Shown here one piece after another: positions 49,619 to 58,539 of a DNA stretch of 64,000 nt. The notes below the pieces were generated by a model. The model worked only from the letters and a program-made list of their open reading frames with translations, did no database searches and was not told the DNA's origin. The stretch is from Eubacteriales bacterium (GTDB lineage: Bacteria > Bacillota > Clostridia > Lachnospirales > Lachnospiraceae): the NCBI GenBank assembly GCA_030533405.1, contig JAUNJF010000014.1, forward strand, positions 16,004 to 80,003. Direction: 5' to 3'. The position numbers and the translations under genes were made by a program. Numbering within the stretch: position 1 is the first letter of the stretch; every line of letters starts with the position of its first letter.

Positions 49619-50696
49619 TGATCATACCCTCCCTTTCTTGGCTTAACTTATCTGCCATTTCTGTTTGCACTGTAGGAAATAAATGTGCATATCGATACGT
49701 TATCTTTACAGCCTCATGCCCAACTCTTTCAGCTATTGCAAGTGCCGAATAACCAAGTTGAATCAGCAGCGACACATGTGAATGTCGCAAATCATGCACT
49801 CTTATTTTCTGTAATCCTGCCAGCTTTGACCCTCTTGCCAATTCATTATGCAGCGAGGTTTTAGAAATTTGAAAGATTCTATCATCCGGCTTATATCCAT
49901 ATAAACCTTTTGTGTATTCTTCCATTTCCTCTACCAAGAAATCTGGCATAATGATAATTCGATTACTCTTTCTCGTCTTAGGATCAGTGATTACATCTTT
50001 TCCTTTTATCCGTTGATACGATTTATTGATTCTTAATTTCTTATTCTCAAAATCAATATCCTCGGTTGTAAGTGCAAGCAACTCTCCACATCGAATTCCT
50101 GTCCAGTACAACATTTCAAATGCATAATAGAATTGTGGTTTGTCTGCTATCTGCTCGATAAACAGTTGATATTCGTCCTGTGTCCAAAATAACATTTCCT
50201 TTGATTCTTCTTTACCAATTGTTCCAGCCTTGCGAGCTGGATTAGAAGATAATCCATAAAAATCGACTGCATGGTTAAAGATTGCACTTAACTGTGCATG
50301 AATCGTTTTAATATATGTGGGAGAATACTTCTCGCCATTGGACTTTCTCATATTCAATAATTCTGTTTGCCACTTTCTCACATCAGCCGGCTTGATAGAA
50401 TTAATTGGTTTCTTTCCAAAGAACGGAAGTATTTTCTTCTCCACCACTATCACCTTACTATTGGTGCTATTCTCTTTTATTCGTGCAGAAATGTCCTCCA
50501 AGTAAATCTTGTAGAAATCCTCGAAGGACATATTCAAGTCATTATCCTGCTGCAGTTTAAAAGAGCGTTCCCAATCTAAGGCTTCACTTTTCTTCGCAAA
50601 ACCACGCTTGGTCTTTTGCTTTCTGTTGCCTAAAATGTCTTTGTAATAAGTTCTTACTTCCCAGCAACCTGTCTTTTCGTTCTTAATAACTGCCAT
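49602..50696 (-). CDS. int: Tyrosine recombinase/integrase of the element
   Basis: 364 residues. N-terminal AP2-like arm-binding part (CWEVRTYYKDILGNRKQKTK), core-binding SAM-like domain (about 55-150), and catalytic domain with Arg202 (WTGIRCGELLAL), HDLRH (His301/Arg304), His327 (VGHEAVKIT) and nucleophile Tyr336 (YRYAHL). The ATG overlaps the xis stop (TGATG). Target: the 3' end of guaA, judged from the flanking repeats. Its gene is 3.6 kb from the guaA junction, with the XRE gene and HEPN operon in between. Confidence 0.95.
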   Translation of the reverse strand: MAVIKNEKTGCWEVRTYYKDILGNRKQKTKRGFAKKSEALDWERSFKLQQDNDLNMSFEDFYKIYLEDISARIKENSTNSKVIVVEKKILPFFGKKPINSIKPADVRKWQTELLNMRKSNGEKYSPTYIKTIHAQLSAIFNHAVDFYGLSSNPARKAGTIGKEESKEMLFWTQDEYQLFIEQIADKPQFYYAFEMLYWTGIRCGELLALTTEDIDFENKKLRINKSYQRIKGKDVITDPKTRKSNRIIIMPDFLVEEMEEYTKGLYGYKPDDRIFQISKTSLHNELARGSKLAGLQKIRVHDLRHSHVSLLIQLGYSALAIAERVGHEAVKITYRYAHLFPTVQTEMADKLSQEREGMINVKKE

Positions 50697-50890
50697 CACG
50701 ATACTCCTTTCTTAGCTACTCCGTAGACTCGCTCTTCAAAATATTGTCTACTCACTCTGCCTCTAACAGTATAGAAACCTTTTTGCTTAAGTTCTTCATT
50801 CAAGGTACGAATGAGCTTATAAGCACTAGCTTCTGAGATATCAAGTTCCTTGACGATCTCTTCCACTCTAATGAACGTTGTTTCAGCCAT
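50696..50890 (-). CDS. xis: Excisionase-like small DNA-binding protein
   Basis: 64 residues from ATG 50890 after GAGGTGAGGATT. A single winged HTH: RVEEIVKELDISEASAYKLI followed by RTLNEELKQKGFYTVRGRV. The size, basic charge and one-base overlap with int are typical of excisionases, which bend DNA and steer the integrase toward excision. It shares the repressed promoter at 50980-50957. Confidence 0.8.
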   Translation of the reverse strand: MAETTFIRVEEIVKELDISEASAYKLIRTLNEELKQKGFYTVRGRVSRQYFEERVYGVAKKGVS

Positions 50891-50920
50891 AATCCTCACC
50901 TCTTTTCTCTAATGTATGTA

Positions 50921-51020
50921 ACCGTTCGTTTCTGTACTGTTTTGTTTGTGTTTTATAATATAACAGTTCATTTATGTACTGTCAATAGTTTTTACAAAAA
51001 ACATTTCATTTTTGAACTGT
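50921..51020. promoter_or_regulatory. Three-operator array between xis-int and the XRE gene
   Basis: Three 20-bp near-palindromes of type ACAGTTCATTTATGTACTGT stand at 50921-50940, 50963-50982 and 51001-51020, i.e. 42 and 38 bp apart (about four turns). The middle one fills the spacer of the minus-strand promoter TTGACA (50985-50980), 17 nt, TATATT (50962-50957) that drives xis-int-mobC. The array is likely bound by the divergent XRE protein. Confidence 0.85.
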
Positions 51021-51075
51021 TGTATGTTATACTCATTTTACATAGTTAACTTCAAACCTAGAAAGGACGGGGATT

Positions 51076-51918
51076 ATGGCTAAAAAAGAAATGACCGGAA
51101 AAGAATTAAATGAACTTGCTCTAATAAATAGTCTTACTGGAAAAAACTATAAGAAAATCGAAAGTGCCAGAAAATATGTTAAAGATAATAATTTAAACGA
51201 TATACAAGAACTCATTGATAATATAGAATTCAACGACGAATATGAAGAATATTCATATACCGATGAAGAAAGACAAGCTATGAGCAATGAACTCATTTAT
51301 GCAAATCACACATATACATTGCGTTCACTGGAACTATGTAATGCTAATCTTGGACAACGCATTCGCTATTACAGACAAATTGCAGGAATGACTCAAAAAG
51401 AATTAGCCAACTTATGTGAGCTTAATGAATCAACAATTAGAAATTATGAGTTAGGTAATCGCTGCCCTGACTACGACACCTTAGCGGTTCTTGCCACCGC
51501 TTTAGAGGTAAGTGTTTTTGCCTTAAATGATCGCCAAAGACCAAGCGCACCACAAAGCGCCCTTAAATTTCTTTTTGATATGGAAAAATACTATCTCTTA
51601 AAACCTGTCGAAATTGATGGTCGAATGTACCTTGGATTTGATTATGATATAGAATCACTTGATCCAAATTCATTAGATGACATGTTATCATTTACTCCTG
51701 CTATGATGGAAAGACTTGTAATGATATGGGAACGATTCTATAAAATGTTCCAATCCGGAGAAATTGATGAAGACACCTACCTTTTATGGCAAAGCAAATA
51801 TCCTACATTTGCAACACCCAATCCAAAGGATATATTTGGTGCGAAACGTGATAATGATGTTACTATAGATCAGAAAATTGCTGAGGCAAAGAAGCGTGTT
51901 AGAAAAACAAAGATATAA
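51076..51918 (+). CDS. XRE-family regulator of the element
   Basis: 280 residues. Unlike most XRE repressors the HTH is central (about 93-150): LGQRIRYYRQIAGMTQKELA, then LNESTIRNYELGNRCPDYDT. The N-terminal 90 residues are helical and acidic (DNNLNDIQELIDNIEFNDEY), and the C-terminal 130 residues (YYLLKPVEIDGRMYLGFDYD and FYKMFQSGEIDEDTYLLWQS) may hold an effector or dimer domain. The start follows AAAGGACGGGGATT. Divergent from xis-int across the three-operator array, it is the probable switch for excision. Confidence 0.87.
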   Translation: MAKKEMTGKELNELALINSLTGKNYKKIESARKYVKDNNLNDIQELIDNIEFNDEYEEYSYTDEERQAMSNELIYANHTYTLRSLELCNANLGQRIRYYRQIAGMTQKELANLCELNESTIRNYELGNRCPDYDTLAVLATALEVSVFALNDRQRPSAPQSALKFLFDMEKYYLLKPVEIDGRMYLGFDYDIESLDPNSLDDMLSFTPAMMERLVMIWERFYKMFQSGEIDEDTYLLWQSKYPTFATPNPKDIFGAKRDNDVTIDQKIAEAKKRVRKTKI

Positions 51919-52045
51919 TTCATACAATGGAGTAGGTTGAACACCACTCATTCGTGGTTGTCGTTCTCTTATCCTCAATGAATTAGTTATTGACTGGAAA
52001 AATTTCTTATAAAATAGAATATTGCTAGAATATTAGAGAAGCATT

Positions 52046-52078
52046 AAAAAGGCAGGTATGAAATGAATCATGCCTGCC
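52046..52078 (-). terminator. Terminator of the HEPN/zinc-ribbon operon
   Basis: An 11-bp stem with one wobble, GGCAGGCATGA with TCATACCTGCC, is followed in the minus direction by TTTTTAAT. Confidence 0.75.
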
Positions 52079-52214
52079 AAATTTGTAAATACTTAATCTA
52101 AATTTTAGCCGAATGTATTTCGGATATAATCACTTGTAATGTGGTCTTTTCTTTTCCTTTATTAAATAGTAGCATATTGATTTTTCAAAAGCAGCAGAAC
52201 TCAAAATCAACAAT

Positions 52215-52997
52215 TTAACTATTTTGAATTCGGTTCATATCATTCGTTGCATTAAAATAATCTACAAAATCCATTTTGTTATTTCTATATTCAATTAACG
52301 GAGGCATAATCTCAGAAATAATGGATTCAAAATAAGGAATAAATAATTTGTGATATGCAAAAAGCATGTTTTCTAATTCTTCAAATGAGAATTCAGGTCT
52401 ATCTAATGTTTTTACCTCAACAAAACCTACCATAGTATTGTTATTATATTCTAAATCTTTTATCGAAATTGTTCCTCTATGTTTTATAGTGTTATACACT
52501 TTTCGTAAAGCAATAACTTCTGATTTGTTTTGGAACTTTGACATGATTTTCTTCAGATTTTTTGCATGTTCATCGTTATTTGAAATTAATTCTGCTAATT
52601 TTGAATAAACCGCCGTAGTATTGCATAATTCCTCAGATAACATATAACCATTCTTTAATAAATGTTCAGCCGTTTTGGGTTGTGTATAGTACCATATAAC
52701 TTGCCAACTCAAATCTAAACACATAGAATATACAAGTATAGCATTCTTTAAGAATAACGATTTCATATATAATTTGGATGTATCGTCATCAGCGCAACAA
52801 TCACCATAATCACGCCCATCAGCAAACATGAAAGATGCCTTTGCATCTGAAAATGTCCTATATACATCTGCAATTTTATGCCCACATGCTATAATCTCAG
52901 GATTGTTTTTATAGTATCGAGCATATTGTGTATCGAATGGCTCATATTCATGCCATTTATGAAATGTGTTATCACTATTTAATTCTGAATAATCCAT
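52215..52997 (-). CDS. HEPN-like helical protein, unknown function
   Basis: 260 residues from ATG 52997 after AGGAGATATT. All helical. ALRKVYNTIKHRGTISIK (about 171-188) is the R...N..KH.G turn found in HEPN-like (Cthe_2314-type) bundles, and MCLDLSWQVIWYYTQ lies in the preceding helix pair. The canonical HEPN RNase motif RX4-6H is not exact here (R with seven residues before H), so RNase activity is uncertain. Last gene of a three-gene operon at the right end of the element, a usual place for defence cargo. Confidence 0.55.
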   Translation of the reverse strand: MDYSELNSDNTFHKWHEYEPFDTQYARYYKNNPEIIACGHKIADVYRTFSDAKASFMFADGRDYGDCCADDDTSKLYMKSLFLKNAILVYSMCLDLSWQVIWYYTQPKTAEHLLKNGYMLSEELCNTTAVYSKLAELISNNDEHAKNLKKIMSKFQNKSEVIALRKVYNTIKHRGTISIKDLEYNNNTMVGFVEVKTLDRPEFSFEELENMLFAYHKLFIPYFESIISEIMPPLIEYRNNKMDFVDYFNATNDMNRIQNS

Positions 52998-53011
52998 AAT
53001 ATCTCCTGTTA

Positions 53012-53713
53012 TTACCACATTCGTTTACAGTTTTCACACTTAAAATTTTGCCCTATTTTGGAAGAAGCTATACCCCAAAATGCAATTGAATATCTTTTAT
53101 CTTCCCATTTAGAATATCTAACCTTATAGTGTCCACAATATGGACATGGATCTGTGAAGTATCTTACAGTCCAAGCTTGTCCGCTTGTTTGAGTATACTC
53201 CGCATATTCTTTTTCTTGTTGCAAAGCATTTGCTTCGGCTATCATTCTTTGCTTATGTGCGTCTATTCTTCCTTGTATGATTTTTTCATATTCAGAAATA
53301 TCTTTTTCTGCAATTCTTAAATCATCGTTCATTTGTTCTAGTGAACCTCTGCATAAATATATTCCTCCCCACCCAACAACAGAAAAAAATAACGATATAA
53401 CTATTAATAATCCATGAGAACCATGTTCACTTACGGAAAAACTCCATACTACTATAATCGTCCATATAATTGCCCAAGCAAACCAAAAAATTTTATACTT
53501 TAGCTCTTCATTTCTTTGTTGCTTTAATCTCGAAAGGATGCGTTCCCTCTTTGCTTCAGCTTCACTAAGCCTTCTGCTGATATTTTCATCAAACAAATTG
53601 TTTTGTGTCTTTTCTCTGATAAACTGTGCAATTTTAAAACCACAATGCGGACATTTTTCCGCTTTATCAGAAACATTTTCGTGTTTACATTCTGGACATT
53701 TTACCAAAGCCAT
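53012..53713 (-). CDS. Membrane protein with zinc ribbons at both ends
   Basis: 233 residues. N-terminal zinc ribbon KCPECKHENVSDKAEKCPHC (Cys pairs), a coiled segment (SRRLSEAEAKRERILSRLKQ), two TM helices (about 75-93 and 102-121), a second coiled coil (EQMNDDLRIAEKDISEYEK, to about 165) and a C-terminal zinc ribbon (DPCPYCGHYKVR, later FKCENCKRMW). The two TM helices place both zinc ribbons on the same, probably cytoplasmic, side. Not a recognised family. It lies 4 bp after the preceding gene and 14 bp before the HEPN-like gene, so the three products likely work together. Confidence 0.65.
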   Translation of the reverse strand: MALVKCPECKHENVSDKAEKCPHCGFKIAQFIREKTQNNLFDENISRRLSEAEAKRERILSRLKQQRNEELKYKIFWFAWAIIWTIIVVWSFSVSEHGSHGLLIVISLFFSVVGWGGIYLCRGSLEQMNDDLRIAEKDISEYEKIIQGRIDAHKQRMIAEANALQQEKEYAEYTQTSGQAWTVRYFTDPCPYCGHYKVRYSKWEDKRYSIAFWGIASSKIGQNFKCENCKRMW

Positions 53714-53717
53714 TTAC

Positions 53718-53993
53718 TCATTCCCCCTTGTATCTCGCAAGTATAATCGCTGGTTTATTACCAAATAACCCTTTTTTATTCATTTGCAATAATTCATATT
53801 CTATATCTGCCAAGCTATCTGCATCTAACATTTTTCTGGCATTTTCCAATGCTATATCAAGAGTTTTAGCAGTCACAGAAACGCACTCGGTAGTTCTCGT
53901 CTTTTTCTCTTTTACAGGAAATCCACAAAATGGACATGTCTCTAAATTGTCTCCAATTAAAGTTTTACATTCTGGACATTGTATATTAGCCAC
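53718..53993 (-). CDS. Zinc ribbon fused to a Jag_N-like domain
   Basis: 91 residues from GTG 53993, 8 nt after AAGGAGG; an earlier GTG at 54002 overlaps that site. The N-terminal zinc ribbon is CPECKTLIGDNLETCPFCGF. The C-terminal 55 residues (VSVTAKTLDIALENARKMLD, then EYELLQMNKKGLFGNKPAII) follow the Jag_N/KhpB N-terminal pattern (v.gkT.eeAi..Al..L......veyevle..kkGlfG...A.v). Jag_N precedes KH and R3H RNA-binding domains in KhpB; here it stands alone with a zinc ribbon. First gene of the operon. Confidence 0.65.
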   Translation of the reverse strand: MANIQCPECKTLIGDNLETCPFCGFPVKEKKTRTTECVSVTAKTLDIALENARKMLDADSLADIEYELLQMNKKGLFGNKPAIILARYKGE

Positions 53994-54302
53994 ATTTATC
54001 ACCTCCTTTTTTTATAAATATAACATATGAAACATAATATATCTATTTATTTTATTTCAAATAGGATATAATAGAAGTATCAATCCTATTATACCCCAAC
54101 GCTTACGATACCACATGATAAAATGATACAACACAGAGCAGATAAAATATAGTGCAGTATTTATCACTCCCCCACGAAGAAACCACTTCAGTCTTTGAAG
54201 AAAGCACCGACGAATAGCCTATTTTTTATTGTCATTCTATTGTCACGCCGACACAAAACAAGCCACAAACCGCGTATTTACGCGACTTGTGGCTTTTACT
54301 TT
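53994..54302. other. Right end of the element: promoter region and integrase arm sites
   Basis: No gene is seen. It holds an ATAGGAT/ATCCTAT inverted repeat (near 54060-54090), AT-rich sequence that probably carries the promoter of the zinc-ribbon operon, and the tandem TTATTGTCA arm-type repeat at 54225-54245. Chromosomal sequence starts at the core at 54303. Confidence 0.5.
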
Positions 54303-54303
54303 A

Positions 54304-55848
54304 CTACTCGAACTCAATCGTTCCAGGCGGTTTACTCGTTAAATCATAGAATACGCGATTCACGCCCTTCACTTCGTTAATAATTCTTGTCATAACTGTC
54401 TGCAATACTTCCCATGGAATCTCTGCACTTTCTGCAGTCATGAAATCGATTGTCTTAACAGCTCTCAATGCAACTGCATAATCATAGGTTCTCTCATCAC
54501 CCATAACACCAACAGAACGCATGTTAGTAAGCGCTGCAAAATACTGATTGATATCACGATCAAGACCAGCCTTTGCAATCTCCTCACGGTAAATTGCATC
54601 TGCATCCTGCACAATACGAACCTTCTCAGCATTAACTTCACCGATGATACGGATTCCAAGTCCTGGACCTGGGAATGGCTGACGGAATACTAAGTACTCC
54701 GGAATGCCTAACTCAAGACCAACCTTACGAACCTCATCCTTGAACAGGTCGCGAAGTGGCTCAATAATCTCTTTGAAATCAACATAGTCAGGAAGTCCTC
54801 CAACATTGTGATGAGACTTGATGACAGCCGACTCACCGCCCAAACCACTTTCTACAACATCTGGATAAATAGTACCCTGTACCAAGAAATCAACAGCGCC
54901 AATCTTCTTTGCCTCTTCCTCAAATACACGGATAAATTCCTCACCAATAATCTTACGCTTCTGCTCTGGCTCTTCTACACCTTTTAACTTTTCATAGAAA
55001 CGCTCTTGCGCATTTACACGAATGAAATTCAATTCATAATTGCCTTCTGGTCCAAATACAGCCTCAACCTCGTCACCTTCATTTTTACGAAGAAGACCCT
55101 GATCTACAAATACACAGGTAAGCTGATCACCAATCGCTTTAGAAAGTAATACAGCGGCAACGGAAGAATCCACACCACCAGAGAGTGCGCAAAGCACTTT
55201 TCCGTCTCCAACCTTCTCACGAATCGCTTTAATCTGATTCTCAACAAATGCATCCATTTTCCAATCACCAGAACAGTGACAAACATTATATACAAAATTT
55301 GAAAGCATCTTAGTACCTTCAACCGTATGAAGTACTTCAGGATGGAACTGAATAGCATATAAATTCTTTTCTGGATATTCAGCAGCAGCAACTGGGCAAT
55401 CTGCTGTTGTCGCACATACACTAAAACCAGGTGCAGTTTTTGAAATATAATCAAAATGACTCATCCAACATACGGTATCCTTTGCAACATCTGTAAATAA
55501 TGCAGAAGCCTGATTCACTCTGACGTTTGTCTTACCATACTCACGAACAGGAGCTTTCTCAACCTTTCCACCTAATACATGTTGCATAAGCTGCGCACCA
55601 TAGCAAAGTCCCAAAACAGGAATTCCCATTTCAAACAACTCTTTCGAATAAGTAGGTGCACCCTCCTCATAACAACTATTCGGACCACCTGTCAAAATGA
55701 TACCCTTTGGATTCATTTCCTTAATCTTTGCGATATCCGTCTTATAAGAATAAATTTCACAATATACATTGCACTCTCTTACGCGGCGCGCTACCAACTG
55801 GTTATACTGTCCACCAAAATCAAGAACAATTACTAATTCTTTCTCCAC
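54304..55848 (-). CDS. guaA: GMP synthase (glutamine-hydrolysing)
   Basis: 514 residues, full length. Class I glutamine amidotransferase domain with [17 protein letters not shown] (Cys82) and QFHPEVLHT; the ATP-pyrophosphatase loop [18 protein letters not shown]; and the C-terminal dimerisation domain ending [19 protein letters not shown]. It converts XMP to GMP. The last codons (ATTGAGTTCGAGTAG) form the attachment core of the element, and the reading frame is kept intact after integration. The terminator now lies beyond the element (38245-38274). Confidence 0.97.
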   Translation of the reverse strand: MEKELVIVLDFGGQYNQLVARRVRECNVYCEIYSYKTDIAKIKEMNPKGIILTGGPNSCYEEGAPTYSKELFEMGIPVLGLCYGAQLMQHVLGGKVEKAPVREYGKTNVRVNQASALFTDVAKDTVCWMSHFDYISKTAPGFSVCATTADCPVAAAEYPEKNLYAIQFHPEVLHTVEGTKMLSNFVYNVCHCSGDWKMDAFVENQIKAIREKVGDGKVLCALSGGVDSSVAAVLLSKAIGDQLTCVFVDQGLLRKNEGDEVEAVFGPEGNYELNFIRVNAQERFYEKLKGVEEPEQKRKIIGEEFIRVFEEEAKKIGAVDFLVQGTIYPDVVESGLGGESAVIKSHHNVGGLPDYVDFKEIIEPLRDLFKDEVRKVGLELGIPEYLVFRQPFPGPGLGIRIIGEVNAEKVRIVQDADAIYREEIAKAGLDRDINQYFAALTNMRSVGVMGDERTYDYAVALRAVKTIDFMTAESAEIPWEVLQTVMTRIINEVKGVNRVFYDLTSKPPGTIEFE

Positions 55849-55939
55849 CTTTGTACCTCCTTATCTTTTCCTCTTATATAAAATATATAGTATACAATCT
55901 CTTCGAATAAGTCAAACCCTATACTCCACAAAATGATAA

Positions 55940-55964
55940 AAAGAGGAATATTTTATCCCTCTTT
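55940..55964 (-). terminator. Terminator of the ftsEX-M23-ctpA operon
   Basis: AAAGAGG with CCTCTTT around a short AT loop, 50 bp after the ctpA stop, followed by TTTATC in the minus direction. Confidence 0.7.
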
Positions 55965-56014
55965 CCATCATTGATTCTATATCATCAGTAAATTTACCAA
56001 TGACTGACAATCCA

Positions 56015-57256
56015 TTATTTCTTGCCCATTTTCTCAAGAACATTATCAATTGCAGCCTGCAACTGGTTATCCTTTTCACCCTTTGACTCTTTATATGCCT
56101 CAGTATCTAATTCCACTTCAATATCTGGTTTGATACCAATCTTATGAATGTCATTTCCCTTTGGTGTAAAATATTTTGCAATCGTCAACTTAATTGCAGA
56201 ACCATCATTCAATGGGAACATTCTCTGAACAATTCCCTTACCAAATGTGTTGGTTCCTACCAAAGTTCCAATTTCATAATCCTTTACAGCACCTGCAAAA
56301 ATCTCAGATGCAGAAGCACTATACCCATTTACCAAAACAGCCAATGGTTTTGTAAACTGCTCATCGTCCGTTGAATTAGACTCACTTAAAATGTTACCAT
56401 CCTTATCTGCAGTATACACAATCTTACCTGCTGGAAGAAGATAATCCAACATATCAACGGCAACATCCAAAAGTCCACCGCCATTACCACGAAGATCAAC
56501 AATCAAACCTTCCATGCCCTGCTGTTCCAAATCTTCTACAGCCTTTTTAAATTGCTGTCCTGTTACTTCATAAAAGCTTGACACTTCAACATATCCAATG
56601 TTGTCATCTAACATTTTATACTGCACAGTTGGATTCTCTACCTTACGACGTGGCATTGTGAAGTCATGATCCTTACCATCAGAGGCTCTATACACGGTAA
56701 TGGTAACCTCTGTGCCTTCTTCACCTTTAATCTTATCTACAACCGCATCAATCTCCTGATCACTGATATCCTCACCATTGACATGTGTGATAACATCCTC
56801 TGCCTCGATACCAGCTTCCAAAGCTGGACCATCAAATACCTTTACAACTGTGATAACCTTGGTTTCCACAGATTGCGATACCTGGACGCCAACACCAACA
56901 TACTCACCCTCTGTACTTTCCATAAAGTCTGCATATTCTTCTTTGGTGTAATACACAGAGTATGGATCATTCAAGGATTCCACATATCCTTTAATCATGC
57001 CATCCTGTTTTGCCTGTTCATCTTCCTCAAAATAGAAATTCTTATCAATCAAGGAGTCAATCAGTTCTAACTTGTCATTTGTCGTTCTTCCAACGACCGT
57101 ACTTCCAGTTAATGTCTTTAAATTTACTTCCTGTGTTGTTGCCTCTGCATTCACTGCCTCATCAGCAACCATCTTGACATTGTTGCATCCTGTTACACCA
57201 AACAACATTGTTGCGACTATCGTAAATGTTGCTATCGTTGTCTTCTTTATCTTCAT
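56015..57256 (-). CDS. C-terminal processing peptidase (S41), lipoprotein
   Basis: 413 residues from ATG 57256 after AGAAGGAAAAAA. Lipoprotein-type signal peptide with FGVTGCNN; a helical segment; a PDZ domain (about 105-190, VGVGVQVSQSVETKVITVVK); and the S41 core with VDLRGNGGGLLDVAVDMLDY, nucleophile Ser in NGYSASASEIFAGA and Lys in TNTFGKGIVQRMF, the Ser-Lys dyad of CtpA/CtpB. The exported protease trims C-termini of exported proteins. It ends an operon after ftsE, ftsX and an M23 hydrolase, so regulation of cell-wall hydrolases is a likely task. Confidence 0.94.
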   Translation of the reverse strand: MKIKKTTIATFTIVATMLFGVTGCNNVKMVADEAVNAEATTQEVNLKTLTGSTVVGRTTNDKLELIDSLIDKNFYFEEDEQAKQDGMIKGYVESLNDPYSVYYTKEEYADFMESTEGEYVGVGVQVSQSVETKVITVVKVFDGPALEAGIEAEDVITHVNGEDISDQEIDAVVDKIKGEEGTEVTITVYRASDGKDHDFTMPRRKVENPTVQYKMLDDNIGYVEVSSFYEVTGQQFKKAVEDLEQQGMEGLIVDLRGNGGGLLDVAVDMLDYLLPAGKIVYTADKDGNILSESNSTDDEQFTKPLAVLVNGYSASASEIFAGAVKDYEIGTLVGTNTFGKGIVQRMFPLNDGSAIKLTIAKYFTPKGNDIHKIGIKPDIEVELDTEAYKESKGEKDNQLQAAIDNVLEKMGKK

Positions 57257-57286
57257 TTTTTTCCTTCTTTCCACTTCTCGATCAAT

Positions 57287-58525
57287 CTATCGCAAATATC
57301 CCATCGGATCGACATAATTACCATCTACACGCACACCAAAATGACAGTGCGGACCAGTTGAAATACCAGTAGAACCAGCCAAAGCAATCGTCTGACCTGC
57401 AGAAACATGCTCTCCTACAGAAACATTTAACTGCGAATTATGCATATATACAGTAACAACACCGCCACCATGATCGATACACACATAATTACCCTCTGCA
57501 TAGTTATAAGTTGCTACAATAACGGTTCCAGACGATGCAGCCACAATTGGATCACCTGTGGAGCACTTAATATCAATGCCTCGATGATTTGAACTAGCAC
57601 CCGCAACTGGTGAGGTACGAGAACCAAATTGCGAACTAATTTCGTAATTACCTGGTGCAGGCCATGTAAACACACCGCCAGAATACGTGCTCGTGCTACT
57701 AGTACTTGCGGCAAGCTCTGCTGCGGCAATAATCGATTCCGCTTCTGCGATCGCTGCATTATATTTTGCAACTTCGTCTTCCTTCACCGCAATCGCATTT
57801 TTATACTCGTTTACCTGCTTCGTCTTTTCCTCAACTAATTGCTCCATTGTTTTCTTTTGTTTTTTTACCTGTTTCTGCAATGACTCGTTACTAGCCATAT
57901 CTCTTTCTAACTTTAACTTCAAATTACCAATCTTTTCTTTGGCCAATCGTAATTGTGTCAATACACTATAATCATATGCAGAAACCTGAGAAGCATACTC
58001 ACTTTTATTCAACATGTCCGTCATAGAAGTCGCAGTTAACAAAATATCGAGATATCTCTTATTCCCTGACTCATACACCATTTGAATTCTCTGCTTCATT
58101 TCAGCGTACTGCGTTGTCCACGCACGTCTTGCTTCCTCTAATTCCTTCTCTGTTTTTGAAATTCTTTCTTCAAGTTCCTTTTGGTCTTTTTCCAAATGCG
58201 CAATTTCAATTTGCAACTCATTGAGGTTCTTATCCAAATTAACAATATAATCCTCAATATTTTCCTTAACACCCTTTAATTTATCAATAACCTCTTGTGC
58301 TTCTTTTTTGTTCTTTTTTGCTTCTTCCGCATCTTGTCTAGCCTTTGATACAGACGCATCTGTCACATCATTATCGTTCGATGTAGCCTGTGTTGTCTCT
58401 TGCGTAGCCTCACTTGTAATACCTGGCATCATTGCGCCATTCACCACTAGCATGAGTGCCAAAAGAACACTCATACCCTTACGAAAGCGTCTGCTATTTT
58501 TTCTACACTGGTACCTTTTCAACAT
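57287..58525 (-). CDS. Murein hydrolase activator-like M23 peptidase (EnvC/PcsB type)
   Basis: 412 residues from ATG 58525 after ATGGAGGCATTTT. Signal peptide (to about 35), long coiled coil (about 50-285, SKARQDAEEAKKNKKEAQEV onward), a Ser/Thr linker, and a C-terminal LytM domain with NHRGIDI and GPHCHFGVRVDG; the metal ligands His/Asp and HxH are present, so it may be an active endopeptidase. EnvC, PcsB and RipC-type coiled-coil proteins are gated by FtsEX, encoded immediately upstream. Confidence 0.94.
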   Translation of the reverse strand: MLKRYQCRKNSRRFRKGMSVLLALMLVVNGAMMPGITSEATQETTQATSNDNDVTDASVSKARQDAEEAKKNKKEAQEVIDKLKGVKENIEDYIVNLDKNLNELQIEIAHLEKDQKELEERISKTEKELEEARRAWTTQYAEMKQRIQMVYESGNKRYLDILLTATSMTDMLNKSEYASQVSAYDYSVLTQLRLAKEKIGNLKLKLERDMASNESLQKQVKKQKKTMEQLVEEKTKQVNEYKNAIAVKEDEVAKYNAAIAEAESIIAAAELAASTSSTSTYSGGVFTWPAPGNYEISSQFGSRTSPVAGASSNHRGIDIKCSTGDPIVAASSGTVIVATYNYAEGNYVCIDHGGGVVTVYMHNSQLNVSVGEHVSAGQTIALAGSTGISTGPHCHFGVRVDGNYVDPMGYLR

Positions 58526-58539
58526 AAAATGCCTCCATA

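Larger units (their letters stand above)
38306..54315. mobile_element. Integrative mobilizable element in the 3' end of guaA (about 16 kb)
   Basis: The ends are marked by the direct repeat ACTACTC(A/G)AACTC: 38306-38318 on the left and 54303-54315 on the right, the latter being the last codons and stop of guaA. Just inside each end is TTTATTGTCATT(T/C)TATTGTCA (38419-38439 and 54225-54245), a tandem TTATTGTCA that looks like integrase arm sites. Content: tyrosine integrase, excisionase, XRE regulator, MobC, RepA-like ATPase, TnpV, MobV relaxase and probable oriT. There are no conjugation (T4SS) genes, so it needs a helper. Cargo: an R-M/MORC/receiver operon and a HEPN/zinc-ribbon operon. The 3' end of guaA is a known island insertion site. 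Confidence 0.85.

Noticed and set aside
38419-54245. TTTATTGTCATTYTATTGTCA as the actual attachment core
   Set aside because: The guaA-derived ACTACTCRAACTC lies outside it at both ends and overlaps the guaA stop; the TTATTGTCA tandem fits integrase arm sites better.
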